Below, piece by piece: positions 1-6,709 of a stretch of DNA of 23,665 nucleotides; position 1 is the first letter of the stretch, and each line of letters begins with the position of its first letter. The stretch comes from Streptomyces sp. NBC_01571 (GTDB lineage Bacteria > Actinomycetota > Actinomycetes > Streptomycetales > Streptomycetaceae): positions 1 to 23,665 of the forward strand of contig NZ_JAPEPZ010000010.1 of NCBI RefSeq assembly GCF_026339875.1, read 5' to 3'. Made by a program: the position numbers and the translations under genes. Under the pieces are notes generated by a model that did not search any database, had not been told where the DNA came from, and saw only the letters and a list, made by a program, of their open reading frames with translations.

Positions 1-1711
1 GGAGCGTGTCTCGGTAACGAGCAAGGGGCTCGCTGGCCGTGATCGATGGGATCGGTCGCGGCCGTTTCGTGTGCACCTGTGAGGCCGTGGTTGGGTCCTT
101 CCCGGCTGTTGTTCGGCTGGTAGGGCCTGTGGCGTGGGCCGGGGGCCTGGCTGGTCAGCCGGCCTGGGCGGCGAGCCCGGAGTGTCGGAAGATCTTGCGG
201 AGGTTGTGGCAGGCGGCGAGCAGTCGCCACTCACCGCGGGCGCCGTCCTCGCCACGCAGGAGGAGCTGGCGGCCGTTCTGGCAGGTCATGACCTGTCCGA
301 AGACAGGTTCGACGATGGCTTTGCGGCGGCTGTATGCCTTCCGGCCGGGTTTGGTCCGCAGTTTGCGGGCCATGCGCTCCTTCAGCGTGGCGTCCTTGGG
401 GATGCGTCCGCGTGGAGCGGGCGGGACCTGCTCGTCGTGGGCGAGTCGGCCGGTGGCCATGAAGGTGTCGGTGCCGCAGGCCAGTTGGCGCTCGTTCGCG
501 GCTTCGAGGTTGGTCTCGGAGCAGTACCCGGCGTCGACCAGGGCCTGCTTGGGGTGGATGCCGGTGTTGTGGGCGGACTGGTCGAGCATCGTGGTGTAGT
601 TCAGTGCGTCGGAGGGGTTGGTCGTCACGTCGGCGGCGGTGATGACCTGGTGTTCTTCGTCGACGACGGCCTGGGCGTTGTAGGCCTGGATGTAGGCGCC
701 GTCGCTGTTCTTCATGATCCGCGAGTCGGGGTCGGTGAAGTTGGCCTGGGCTTTGGGCTTGGGACGGGCCTTGGCGGCGGCCGCTTCCCCGGCGTCGGTG
801 ACGGCCTGCTCGTCGCTGCTGGCGGCACGTTCCTGACGGCGGCGTTCCTTGTCCTCGGCGTGGGCGCGGGCCTTGGCGGCGGCCTCGGCCTCGATCTGCG
901 CGCGGGCGGCCTGCAGCTTCGCCAGGCGTTTCTCACGCCGGTCCAGCTCGGCGGGCAGGTCCGCCTCCTTGCCGTCCACGCCGAAGGTGTCGTCCTCGGC
1001 TTCGTCGGCGGCCTCGGCGTCGGTCAGCAGGGCGTGGGCCTTCGCTTCCAGAGCGGCGATCTCGGCCTCTATCCGCTCTTCCTTGTCGACCAGGCGGCCG
1101 TAGCTCATCGCCTTGTGTTTGGAGGCGCTGGCCTCCAGTTTCGTGCCGTCCAGCGCGACGCGTCCCATCTTGACCATGCCGAGTGTCTGTGCGAGGTGCA
1201 GGGACTGGGTGAACAGACCGGCCAGCGCGTCGAGGTGGCGGCGGCGGAAGCGGGCGATCGAGCGGAAGTCCGGTTCCTGGCCGGCGGCCAGGAACCGGAA
1301 CGCGACATCGTCGGCCAGGCGGCGCTCGATCGCCCGGGAGGAGCGGACGCCGGTGGTGTAGCCGTAGATCAGCAGTCGTACCATCAGCCGCGGATCGTAG
1401 GGCGGGTAGCCGCGCTTTTCGGTGTAGTCCGCCAGGACCGGTCCGAGGTCGAGCACCTCATCGACCAGGTCGGCGACGAACCGGGCCAGGTGGCCCTCGG
1501 GCAGCCAGTCGTCCAGCGACGGCGGCAGCAGCAGGACCTGATGCGGATCGAAGGGCCGAAACGTCTTGTCCACCGCCGCCAGCTGACCCTGCGGCCGCTT
1601 CTTCCCGACCGGCTCGACCTCGAACAGCCCCTCGCCACCACGCATACCGTGATCATCCCGTATGAATAATCACGAACCGCAGGCGGGTTGCCGGTTACTG
1701 AGACACGCTCC
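1..1711 (-). mobile_element. IS1182-type insertion sequence, complete
   Basis: The element is bounded by terminal inverted repeats at 1-24 and 1688-1711, which match at 21 of 24 positions; the outer 12 bases (GGAGCGTGTCTC) are identical. One transposase gene fills the interior on the minus strand. The window begins on the first base of the repeat, so the left target duplication cannot be seen. To the right, a reading frame continues directly out of the element (1712-2187), so it sits inside a former gene. Starting exactly at an IS end is also what a contig broken at a multicopy IS would look like. Confidence 0.9.
155..1645 (-). CDS. IS1182-family DDE transposase
   Basis: The 496-aa protein cuts and joins the ends of the surrounding element. 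It has an N-terminal DUF772-like region (about residues 25-140, with DWLPEGHLARFVADLVDEV and a PYDPRLMVRLLIYGY stretch), then a DDE domain. The likely catalytic acids are the D of DGTKLEA (residue 166), the D of LVDAGY (near 375) and the E of EPVFGQV (near 450). A charged Ala/Glu/Lys-rich insertion, probably coiled coil, lies between the first two. The ATG at 1645 is the first good start inside the right terminal repeat; its ribosome site is weak, which is common for transposases. Length and motifs look intact, so it may be active. It is not closely similar to the second IS1182-type transposase near 18-19 kb. Confidence 0.92.
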   Translation of the reverse strand: MRGGEGLFEVEPVGKKRPQGQLAAVDKTFRPFDPHQVLLLPPSLDDWLPEGHLARFVADLVDEVLDLGPVLADYTEKRGYPPYDPRLMVRLLIYGYTTGVRSSRAIERRLADDVAFRFLAAGQEPDFRSIARFRRRHLDALAGLFTQSLHLAQTLGMVKMGRVALDGTKLEASASKHKAMSYGRLVDKEERIEAEIAALEAKAHALLTDAEAADEAEDDTFGVDGKEADLPAELDRREKRLAKLQAARAQIEAEAAAKARAHAEDKERRRQERAASSDEQAVTDAGEAAAAKARPKPKAQANFTDPDSRIMKNSDGAYIQAYNAQAVVDEEHQVITAADVTTNPSDALNYTTMLDQSAHNTGIHPKQALVDAGYCSETNLEAANERQLACGTDTFMATGRLAHDEQVPPAPRGRIPKDATLKERMARKLRTKPGRKAYSRRKAIVEPVFGQVMTCQNGRQLLLRGEDGARGEWRLLAACHNLRKIFRHSGLAAQAG

Positions 1712-2187
1712 TAGCCATCGCAGGGGCTGGGGTATGGCAGAGCGCAGCGAACGACAAGCAGGAACAGCAGTACAAGGAGAAGGCAGCCGCCTATAAGGGC
1801 GTATCAGTTACACAACTGAACATCGATGGGGTCAAGACCGAAGCCGCAGCGTCATGGAGCAGAGAGGGCCGGTCCGTTGTCCTGTCGGTGTGGGTCGACT
1901 GGCGAGAGAAGCCGAAGCTCGTCCGTATCGACTCCGGCAACCAGACGGCGAAGGAGCAGACGCAGCCGCTCGAGTCGGGGCAGTTTCCCATGCCCATTCA
2001 TCTGGAAGTGAAGGTGCCGGTCAAGGACCGCTACCAAGCGGTCCGGCTGATTGTCGCAGTGGGCGGGTCCCAGTGGAAAAAGGACTCCCGGGCCCCGCAC
2101 CGTGCGATCGAGTTTCACCCGGACCGGACGGCCATCGACACCGAAACTGGTAAGCACCTCAAGCAGTACTATTCGCGGCTGCTTTGA
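1712..2187 (+). pseudogene. 3' remnant of a membrane-protein gene cut by the IS1182-type element
   Basis: The frame is open from inside the IS border to the TGA at 2185-2187. It starts with a hydrophobic stretch (AIAGAGVW) that looks like the end of a membrane helix. A charged Lys/Gln/Glu stretch follows (QEQQYKEKAA), then about 125 residues of soluble, beta-rich sequence including LSVWVDWREKPK and EFHPDRTAID. An internal GTG at 1888 could give a 99-aa product, but the reading frame clearly continues upstream of it. The 5' part is not in the window. I do not recognise the family; single-pass proteins of this shape occur near conjugation genes of actinobacterial plasmids, which is only a suggestion here. 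Confidence 0.72.
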
Positions 2188-2264
2188 CCACTCTGGTACG
2201 CGCAGCTGGCACTCTGCTGCTGATGCTGACTGCCCTCACAGGCCACCTGCAACGCGCTTCTATC

Positions 2265-2302
2265 GTCTACGGCCCGCTCCCTTCAAGGTGCGGGCCGTAG
2301 AC
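2265..2302 (+). terminator. Hairpin terminator after the IS-truncated gene
   Basis: A perfect 13-bp inverted repeat (GTCTACGGCCCGC, 2265-2277, pairing with 2290-2302) has a 12-nt loop. It begins 78 nt after the stop at 2187. No strong T-run follows, as is usual in Streptomyces. Its position suggests it ends transcription of the truncated gene. Confidence 0.7.
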
Positions 2303-2334
2303 GTGTCTGCACAATTTCCGGGTGTTCCGCCTGG

Positions 2335-2368
2335 TCCTCGCCCACCGCCACGGCACGGTGGGCGAGGA
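2335..2368 (+). terminator. Second hairpin, 5' of the small membrane protein gene
   Basis: A 13-bp inverted repeat (TCCTCGCCCACCG, 2335-2347, pairing with 2356-2368) has an 8-nt loop, and the stem can extend with a few more pairs. It lies 58 nt upstream of the GTG at 2426. It could be part of a double terminator or a leader hairpin of the next gene. Confidence 0.5.
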
Positions 2369-2425
2369 CTGGACAGGCCGCCCGGCCGCAGCACCATCCC
2401 CGCCAACCCGAAGGAGAGATCTCGC

Positions 2426-2647
2426 GTGGCAAAGGGCCCCGCCGTCATAGGTGTCCTGACCGAACCCCCGAGACCGACCTGGTGGCGCCTCAACCGCCAC
2501 AAGGCGCTATTGGTCGTCGGCTTGCTGGTCGGTTACTGGATCGGAACCCACCTGCACGGCACTGCGGAACCACAGCCGGACACCCCGAGCCCGGGCCGCA
2601 CCGCTCCCGGCTCGCAGCACACGCACACCGCCCCCGGCCCGGCCTGA
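2426..2647 (+). CDS. Small single-pass membrane protein, unknown function
   Basis: The 73-aa product starts at GTG 2426, chosen because AAGGAGAG lies 8 nt upstream. A short cytoplasmic segment with several Arg/Lys/Trp residues (PRPTWWRLNRHK) leads into one membrane helix, about residues 27-40 (ALLVVGLLVGYWIG). A Pro/Thr/His-rich tail follows. Hairpins flank it on both sides (2335-2368 and 2670-2709), so it looks like its own transcription unit. Its neighbour is a RRQRL zinc protein; such proteins accompany transfer/spread genes on Streptomyces mobile elements, so a role in plasmid spread is possible but not shown. A longer frame reads through from 2051, but it crosses two hairpins and is not supported. 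Confidence 0.68.
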   Translation: MAKGPAVIGVLTEPPRPTWWRLNRHKALLVVGLLVGYWIGTHLHGTAEPQPDTPSPGRTAPGSQHTHTAPGPA

Positions 2648-2669
2648 CCTCACACCCAGGGATTCCCTC

Positions 2670-2709
2670 CTGCGCCCCGCCCCGCCGCTCCTGGCAGGGC
2701 GGGGCGCAG
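2670..2709 (+). terminator. Strong GC hairpin terminator
   Basis: A perfect 13-bp stem (CTGCGCCCCGCCC, 2670-2682, pairing with 2697-2709) has a 14-nt loop. It lies 22 nt after the stop of the small membrane protein gene, the expected place for an intrinsic terminator. Confidence 0.82.
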
Positions 2710-2744
2710 TCCTGTCTGCCCATCGACGTCTGGAGGACCTGCCC

Positions 2745-2852
2745 GTGCTCATTCCTCGCCCGCGCCGCCGGATCGGCCGGCCCCGCCCGCAGCGCCCCGG
2801 CCCCCGCTACCCGCAGCGTCCCGTCCGGCTGCCCGACGTCTGGAGTCGGTGA
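2745..2852 (+). CDS. 35-aa arginine/proline-rich peptide
   Basis: GTG 2745 has a good ribosome site (GGAGGA, 2732-2737, 7 nt upstream). The 35-aa product is very basic and proline-rich (it opens MLIPRPRRRIGRPRPQ) and ends in DVWSR. Its TGA (2850-2852) overlaps the ATG of the next gene by one base, a TGATG junction that suggests translational coupling. It could be a real micro-protein or a leader that delivers ribosomes to the RRQRL gene. I know of no assigned function. Confidence 0.5.
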   Translation: MLIPRPRRRIGRPRPQRPGPRYPQRPVRLPDVWSR

Positions 2853-3274
2853 TGGGCGGCATCAGCGGCGTCACCTTCAAGGATCACGAGCTGCTTTCGG
2901 CGTACGACTGGGGAACCGCCCCCGAAGGCTTGGCTACCCGCCGCCAGTTACGCGCCCTCGGGCTGCGCCCCGCAGGGCAGGAGCCGATCGTGCTGCGCTG
3001 CCGCCCGTGCGGGTTCTGGCCTGGCCGCATCTGCACCCGGCCGACGTACCTGTACCGGATCGACCGCGCCAAGCCGGTCCGGCCGATGACCCTCGCGCAG
3101 GAGCGGGCCCTGGACAAGGCGATGGAAGCACGGACGCGTTGCCCCAAATGCCGTCGCCGTTACCACCACTGCATCCCGCTGCGCACCCTCGGCAGCTGCC
3201 TGGAATGCCACGACGGAACCCCCGCCGACCCCACCACCTACATACCCGCGCCCGCCCACCAGCTCGCCGCCTGA
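2852..3274 (+). CDS. RRQRL-motif zinc-binding protein
   Basis: The product has 140 aa from ATG 2852; a GTG one codon earlier is also possible. The ATG is preferred because GGAG lies 6 nt upstream and the start overlaps the stop of the 35-aa ORF. After a short N-terminus comes the family motif TRRQLRALGLRPAGQEP (about residues 29-46). Next are two zinc-ligand groups: CRPC (near 50), then CPKC with CLEC further on (about 97-121). The family is common on Streptomyces conjugative plasmids and integrative elements and in phage-like regions; its biochemical role is not established. It is intact, unlike the three damaged genes downstream. Confidence 0.8.
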   Translation: MGGISGVTFKDHELLSAYDWGTAPEGLATRRQLRALGLRPAGQEPIVLRCRPCGFWPGRICTRPTYLYRIDRAKPVRPMTLAQERALDKAMEARTRCPKCRRRYHHCIPLRTLGSCLECHDGTPADPTTYIPAPAHQLAA

Positions 3275-3294
3275 CATCCGAGAAGACGACCGAC

Positions 3295-3584
3295 ATGAGG
3301 ACCGCCCCTCGGCTGCGCACCGTCCTGATGCTCGCTGCCACCCCGGCCGCGGTCGTGGCGACGGCCGCGGTGCTCACCGCCGGGCACCGGTCGCTGTACG
3401 CCGACCGGCACCGCATCGAGCTGGCCCCCAGGCCCCGCCGCTCCTGCCCCGGCTGCTGGGGCGCCGGCGGCTGGTGGACCAGCGCCCGTTCCCGGAGATG
3501 GAAGCGTGCGGCTTGCCGTGCTGCACAACTCATGACCATCCTGGACACGTCCTTGCGCACCTCCCGCGCCAGGACATCTGCTGA
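3295..3584 (+). pseudogene. Small membrane-anchored CPGC-motif protein, apparently frameshifted
   Basis: ATG 3295 opens a product with an N-terminal membrane or signal segment (about residues 10-27, LMLAATPAAVVATAAVLT). It is followed by HRSLYADRHRIEL and CPGCWGAGGWW. At the C-run 3485-3487 the original frame becomes Arg-rich and unconvincing. The other frame continues as PFPEMEACG, which fits the CPGC...GGWW...PFPEMEACGC pattern I recall from small Streptomyces proteins. One more C there would give a continuous ORF of about 96 aa ending at TGA 3582-3584. It follows the RRQRL gene by 20 nt and was probably cotranscribed with it. Function unknown. Confidence 0.55.
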
Positions 3585-3602
3585 CCATCGCCCACAACGT
3601 AC

Positions 3603-3758
3603 GTCACGGGGGTACCAGTCGGCGAAGTCCTCGTCGTCCCACAGCCCGTCCAACCGGTCTCTCACCCACATCGCCGTAGTGCCACCCGGGTTGCTCGCCC
3701 GTGCAATCCGTGCGGTCAGAGAGGGGACTTGCTCACCGGAACGGGGGCGGAGCGACAA
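3603..3758 (-). pseudogene. 5' fragment of an IS1182-family transposase
   Basis: Read on the minus strand, the segment gives LSLRPRSGEQVP, then ARIARASNPGGTTAMWVRD, then RLDGLWDDEDFADWYPRD. This is the start of a Streptomyces-type IS1182 transposase. After WYPRD the similarity stops abruptly at about 3603. The usual initiator before SLRPR is TTG here. No catalytic part and no inverted repeats are visible, so it is a relic of about 52 residues. It differs from both complete IS1182-type transposases in the window. Confidence 0.65.
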
Positions 3759-3801
3759 CGGGCACCTCGACGATTCCATCGGTCACCGGAACAGCCCGAG
3801 C

Positions 3802-4154
3802 ATGCCCGTTGATCACGCTGCCGCACTGAGAAACTCCAAGATCCCCGACAGAGTCAAGCTCAGCGACCGCATCGGGGCAGCCTCAGCCGACCTGATCGAC
3901 GAGCAACCAGAAAACTACAATGATCTGCTGGCCAGAGTCACTGACGTCATTAAGCAGCCGCACCCGCTGTGGTCCGATCCGGCACGTGCCGACCAGATGA
4001 AGGCGATGCTGGACACGCTGCACCTGCGGAGTATCTACCTTGCCGACGACGTCCGCGTGGTCAATCCGGGCGGCTACAAGGAGAGAGCACACGGCGCGAG
4101 ATCGACTACGCCCACAGCCTCGGCAAGCCCATCCGCTACACCGAACCAGCCTGA
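3802..4154 (+). pseudogene. Frameshifted DUF4406/deoxyribosyltransferase-like protein
   Basis: ATG 3802 opens a frame with MLDTLHLRSIYLADDVRVV and NPGGY, which then degenerates after 4080. The next frame continues correctly as GESTRREIDYAHSLGKPIRY and stops at TGA 4152-4154. The combined motif (LADDV..VNPGGY.GESTRREIDYA..GKP) is typical of small DUF4406-like proteins related to nucleoside 2-deoxyribosyltransferases, where the GES/T loop and a downstream Glu line the nucleotide site. Restoring one G at 4080-4081 repairs the frame. The N-terminal half is not recognisable as the family's usual first strand, so the 5' part may also be rearranged. Confidence 0.6.
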
Positions 4155-4163
4155 CACACGACA

Positions 4164-4203
4164 ACGCCCCGGCCCCGCCGACTCAGTCGCGGGGCCGAGG
4201 CGT
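4164..4203 (+). terminator. Terminator after the DUF4406-like gene
   Basis: A 15-bp stem with one mismatch (4164-4178 with 4189-4203) has a 10-nt loop and is followed by CTTTG. It starts 10 nt after the stop at 4154. The stem base ACGCC.CGG resembles that of the hairpin at 9000-9044. Confidence 0.8.
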
Positions 4204-4412
4204 CTTTGAGTTCCGGAGGCGGAGGCAGGTCAGACCGGCTGCTGCTCTTCCTTCAAGCAGGAACGCCCGATCCTCCTCAGGATGCTGCCTGCGAAAGGTC
4301 GTCAGCCAGGTAAGCCCTCCGAGCCTGATCAACCTCGGGGTGATGGTCAGCACCTTCACCCCCAGACCGACCAAGCCGAGTGCAGTGAGCCGGGCTTTGG
4401 GCTCCTAGGGGG

Positions 4413-4796
4413 TCAGGCCGTGTCGTAGTGGAAGTCGGTACATTCCTGCGGTCCGTCAGAAGTGCCGAGGCATGCCTGGTACGCGACCTGCGTCCCCTCC
4501 TTGATCGCGTAGTTCACCGTGACCGGGCTGCCGGCGTAGCCGTTCCTGTTGACCACCTCGGGATATCGGGACCAGGTGCCGTTGAGCAGCGCCCACAGGT
4601 ATCCGGCCGTAGCCCTGCCGTCGGCCTTGTAGTCGTGCACGGTGAAGTGCTCGCCGTACGAGGCGAAATCCACCGCCGCCTCTCCACCGGCCGTCGCCAC
4701 GGTCCCACTGGCAGACGCCGGACCAGCGGTCACCAGCCCCGCTGTGCAGGCAAGAGCCGTCGCCCCGAGCGCCATCCCTACCTTCCAAGTCTTCAT
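4413..4796 (-). CDS. Small secreted protein with signal peptide
   Basis: The 127-aa product starts at ATG 4796, supported by GGAGG 7 nt upstream (a longer frame to 4814 lacks one). The signal peptide is about residues 1-30: basic MKTWK, a hydrophobic core (MALGATALACTAGLVTA), and an ASA-type cleavage site near SASG. The mature part of about 95 aa has two Cys (ACLG and QECTD) that could form a disulfide, plus YGEHFTVHDYKADG and VTVNYAIKEGTQVAYQACLG, suggesting a beta-rich secreted fold. A 6-bp hairpin (4814-4828) lies just upstream of the ribosome site. I do not recognise a family; similar small secreted proteins of unknown function are frequent in Streptomyces. Confidence 0.8.
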   Translation of the reverse strand: MKTWKVGMALGATALACTAGLVTAGPASASGTVATAGGEAAVDFASYGEHFTVHDYKADGRATAGYLWALLNGTWSRYPEVVNRNGYAGSPVTVNYAIKEGTQVAYQACLGTSDGPQECTDFHYDTA

Positions 4797-5349
4797 GTCG
4801 GTTCCTCCCGCCACTGCGGAAACCGCAGGGACACACTCGATAGTTGGGGACGGCCCAGGGGACCAAGCCGCCCGGCTTGCTCACCCAGATTCGGGGGAAC
4901 TGGCGCCAACTGCCCAGGAAGCGAGCCGAATTGAGGACCTCGTGGGACGGCCCGCCTTCTGACCTGCAAGAACAGCGCTGTATTTGAAGCGCGGCCGAGA
5001 CGCGACGGGACGAGCCAGTACCAACCCAGCTCGATCCGAAGTTCGGAAGGGTCGCCGTCCGCGAGGCACGGCCCACCCGCGGCACCATCGAATCCCATCA
5101 GGCACCGGTTGCCGACGACACAGCCCCCGCCAGACCTGGCTTTCTGGCCTCTACACACTCGACTTCACGGTGTGACCGCTGGCCGGCCCCCCGTTGGGCT
5201 CGCGCCGCGCCGCGGACCGACGCCACCGGCCGGACTCCTACCGCTCCGCAACCTGGTACCCCGCGTGAGGTGAACAACAGCGGGTACGCCCACTTACTTG
5301 CAGGTGGTCGGCAAGAAGTGGCCTGTCAGTACGCGGCCACTCGGCACAA
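4797..5349. other. Long gap without a convincing gene
   Basis: About 550 bp. Next to the secreted-protein gene is a 6-bp hairpin (CTGCGG, AAA, CCGCAG at 4814-4828) in its leader. Open frames on both strands lack ribosome sites and recognisable motifs. The segment must hold the promoter of the 4413-4796 gene; no clear -35/-10 pair could be assigned. Confidence 0.5.
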
Positions 5350-5378
5350 GAGAGACCGGGAAGCCTTCACGCACTCGA

Positions 5379-5396
5379 TGTTGTCCGCGGACAACA
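5379..5396. promoter_or_regulatory. Palindrome copy 1, putative ParB site
   Basis: A perfect 18-bp palindrome, TGTTGTCCGCGGACAACA, in the parB-like duplicate. It is the shortest of six copies and defines the shared core. The parS/operator role is inferred from its exclusive association with parAB sequence. Confidence 0.65.
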
Positions 5397-5447
5397 AACC
5401 ACCTGCTCGTCCCCCTCCCCCGGTTCCTCCTGGAGTGCACCCAGCCC

Positions 5448-5471
5448 GTTTGTTGTCCGCGGACAACAAAC
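5448..5471. promoter_or_regulatory. Palindrome copy 2, putative ParB site
   Basis: A perfect 24-bp palindrome: the shared 18-bp core extended by GTT on the left and AAC on the right. Its centre is 72 bp from that of copy 1. Confidence 0.68.
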
Positions 5472-5480
5472 CGTCGTCCG

Positions 5481-5823
5481 TCCACGCCCGCCTGCCGATC
5501 CGAATACTGAAACAGCCCAGGGCTCCAGGAAGTGCTCGTGCACGACGAGCGCCCTCAGAAGTTCTCCGATGTCGATGGGCGGCGGCCGATGGCCTGTGTG
5601 TGCGCGCACCAACGGACCACCATGATCCCGATGGCGACCCGTGACAACCTCAGGTCGTAGCCCGGGCACGACGCGCCGAACCGGGGCGGTCGTGACCTCA
5701 GATTGAGCTGATCTCAGCCACCGGCCCGGGCACACTCCCCGACGAGTCCTGCTTAGGATCGATCCTGACGAAGAATCGAACAGATCGAACGACCCTTGCA
5801 TTAGACGTGGTTGCCGCGAAAGA
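5481..5823. other. Gap between the parB-like duplicate and the XRE pair
   Basis: About 340 bp without a supported gene. A minus-strand frame runs through it but changes character repeatedly and has no ribosome site. Around 5756-5792 there are several GATCGA-like words (GGATCGATCC, AATCGAAC, GATCGAAC) of unknown meaning. Confidence 0.4.
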
Positions 5824-5849
5824 CCGATGTTCCACATCTCCGACATCGG
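5824..5849 (-). terminator. Hairpin after the DUF2690 gene
   Basis: A 7-bp stem (CCGATGT with ACATCGG) has a 12-nt loop and lies immediately beyond the stop codon at 5852. On the minus strand it is followed by TCTTT. Probable terminator of the XRE pair. Confidence 0.55.
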
Positions 5850-5851
5850 GC

Positions 5852-6709
5852 TCAAGGCACAGGTCTCAGCCGGAAGCACTCTGGGTGCCGGCCCGACGGT
5901 TCGTAGCAGGCTTCAAGACGGCTGAGTTTGCTGCCGTTGAGCATAGGAGTCGTGACGGAACCTTCATCCATGTCCCGGACTTGCACTCGTTGAGAGCCAC
6001 CACCCTGACCTGAGATCTCGATTACGTCTCCGATGCCCGCTCGCCACAGCATCGCCCACACTGCATGGCACTGGGCGCTGTACCTGAAGCCCAGCAACGC
6101 ACCCACAGACGTCCGATACGGCTCCTCAGAGCCGATGTCCTCGACCTCTCCGGATGCCGCGCAGCCCATCATCAACGGATCCCGCCCTGCACACGTCTGG
6201 CCTTCGCAGCTCTGAGCCGGCGGCACGGAGTGTGCAGACTGCCGTGTGGGAGCCTTCGCACCCGTGCCAGGCATGGCTGTCACCACTGTCGCCGCAGCAG
6301 CGAGACCCAGCACGGCCGCCGCGGCAAAAGCCCACCAACGCCAACCGAGGTTCCACTTCGTCTCCTGGCTGACAGCAGCGCGATCCGCGGAAACGCTGCC
6401 AGTGGCTGGCCGCCTGTCCCCCTCCCCCGGCATCACCGTGGGCGCTGCCGCCTGCGCGCGCCCACTCCACTCCTGGTCGGCCAGTTCCCACAGCGCCAGC
6501 AACCGCCCCGGTGGCTCCCCCGCCACGGAACACAGGGCAACGACAGCTGCGCGCGGGGCGAGCTGATTTCCGTTGAGATAGCGCTGCCAGGACGACTTGC
6601 TGTACGCGGTGCGCTCTGCCAACATCGCCATGCTCAACCCGGTGCGAGCCTTGAGTTCCTGCAGTGCTTGCGCCAGCCGGGCACAGGCCGGTCGTGTGCT
6701 GTCTGTCAT
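5852..6709 (-). CDS. Membrane-anchored XRE-type HTH protein with DUF2690 domain
   Basis: The product has 285 aa from ATG 6709, whose ATGA overlaps the stop of the upstream gene. Residues of about 10-70 form an XRE-like helix-turn-helix (LKARTGLSMAMLAERTAYSK, then SSWQRYLNG). A linker follows, then one membrane helix near 125-147 (WWAFAAAAVLGLAAAATVV). The extracytoplasmic part has the DUF2690 signature: Cys pairs in CEGQTCAGRDP and MMGC, then GFRYSAQCHAVWAML and a C-terminal Cys pair (ACYEP, PECFR). The layout suggests a cytoplasmic DNA- or protein-binding head tethered to an external sensor-like domain; this is inference. Its head resembles that of the neighbouring gene product, so the pair probably arose by duplication. 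Confidence 0.85.
   Translation of the reverse strand: MTDSTRPACARLAQALQELKARTGLSMAMLAERTAYSKSSWQRYLNGNQLAPRAAVVALCSVAGEPPGRLLALWELADQEWSGRAQAAAPTVMPGEGDRRPATGSVSADRAAVSQETKWNLGWRWWAFAAAAVLGLAAAATVVTAMPGTGAKAPTRQSAHSVPPAQSCEGQTCAGRDPLMMGCAASGEVEDIGSEEPYRTSVGALLGFRYSAQCHAVWAMLWRAGIGDVIEISGQGGGSQRVQVRDMDEGSVTTPMLNGSKLSRLEACYEPSGRHPECFRLRPVP

Larger units (their letters stand above)
5350..5480 (-). repeat. Partial duplicate of the parB 3' region with two large palindromes
   Basis: The segment matches two separate parts of parB. From 5350 to the first palindrome it follows 9252-9287 (GACCGGGAAGCCTTCACGC versus GACCGGGAGGCCTTCACGC). From that palindrome to 5480 it follows the segment after 9387 (CCTCCCCCGGTTCCTCCTGG in both, then the next palindrome and CCGTCG). 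It is therefore a diverged copy from which the stretch between two palindromes has been lost. On the minus strand it still encodes LLSADNK and LLSADN in one frame, but no complete ParB surrounds it. Its palindromes are annotated separately. Confidence 0.78.

Noticed and set aside
134..1669. 511-aa plus-strand frame opposite the first transposase
   Set aside because: It is a mirror of the transposase gene caused by GC-biased codons; it shows Gly/Val/Leu-rich low complexity and no domain.
2934..3602. Remainder of the 281-aa minus-strand frame after the transposase fragment
   Set aside because: Similarity to IS1182 transposases ends after WYPRD; the rest is antisense to plus-strand genes.
2482..4209. 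575-aa plus-strand frame spanning several genes
   Set aside because: It runs out of frame through the RRQRL gene; only its parts from 3295 and 3802 carry family motifs, and these are annotated separately.
4183..4374. 63-aa minus-strand frame after the DUF4406-like gene
   Set aside because: TTG start without ribosome site, and it reads through the terminator at 4164-4203.
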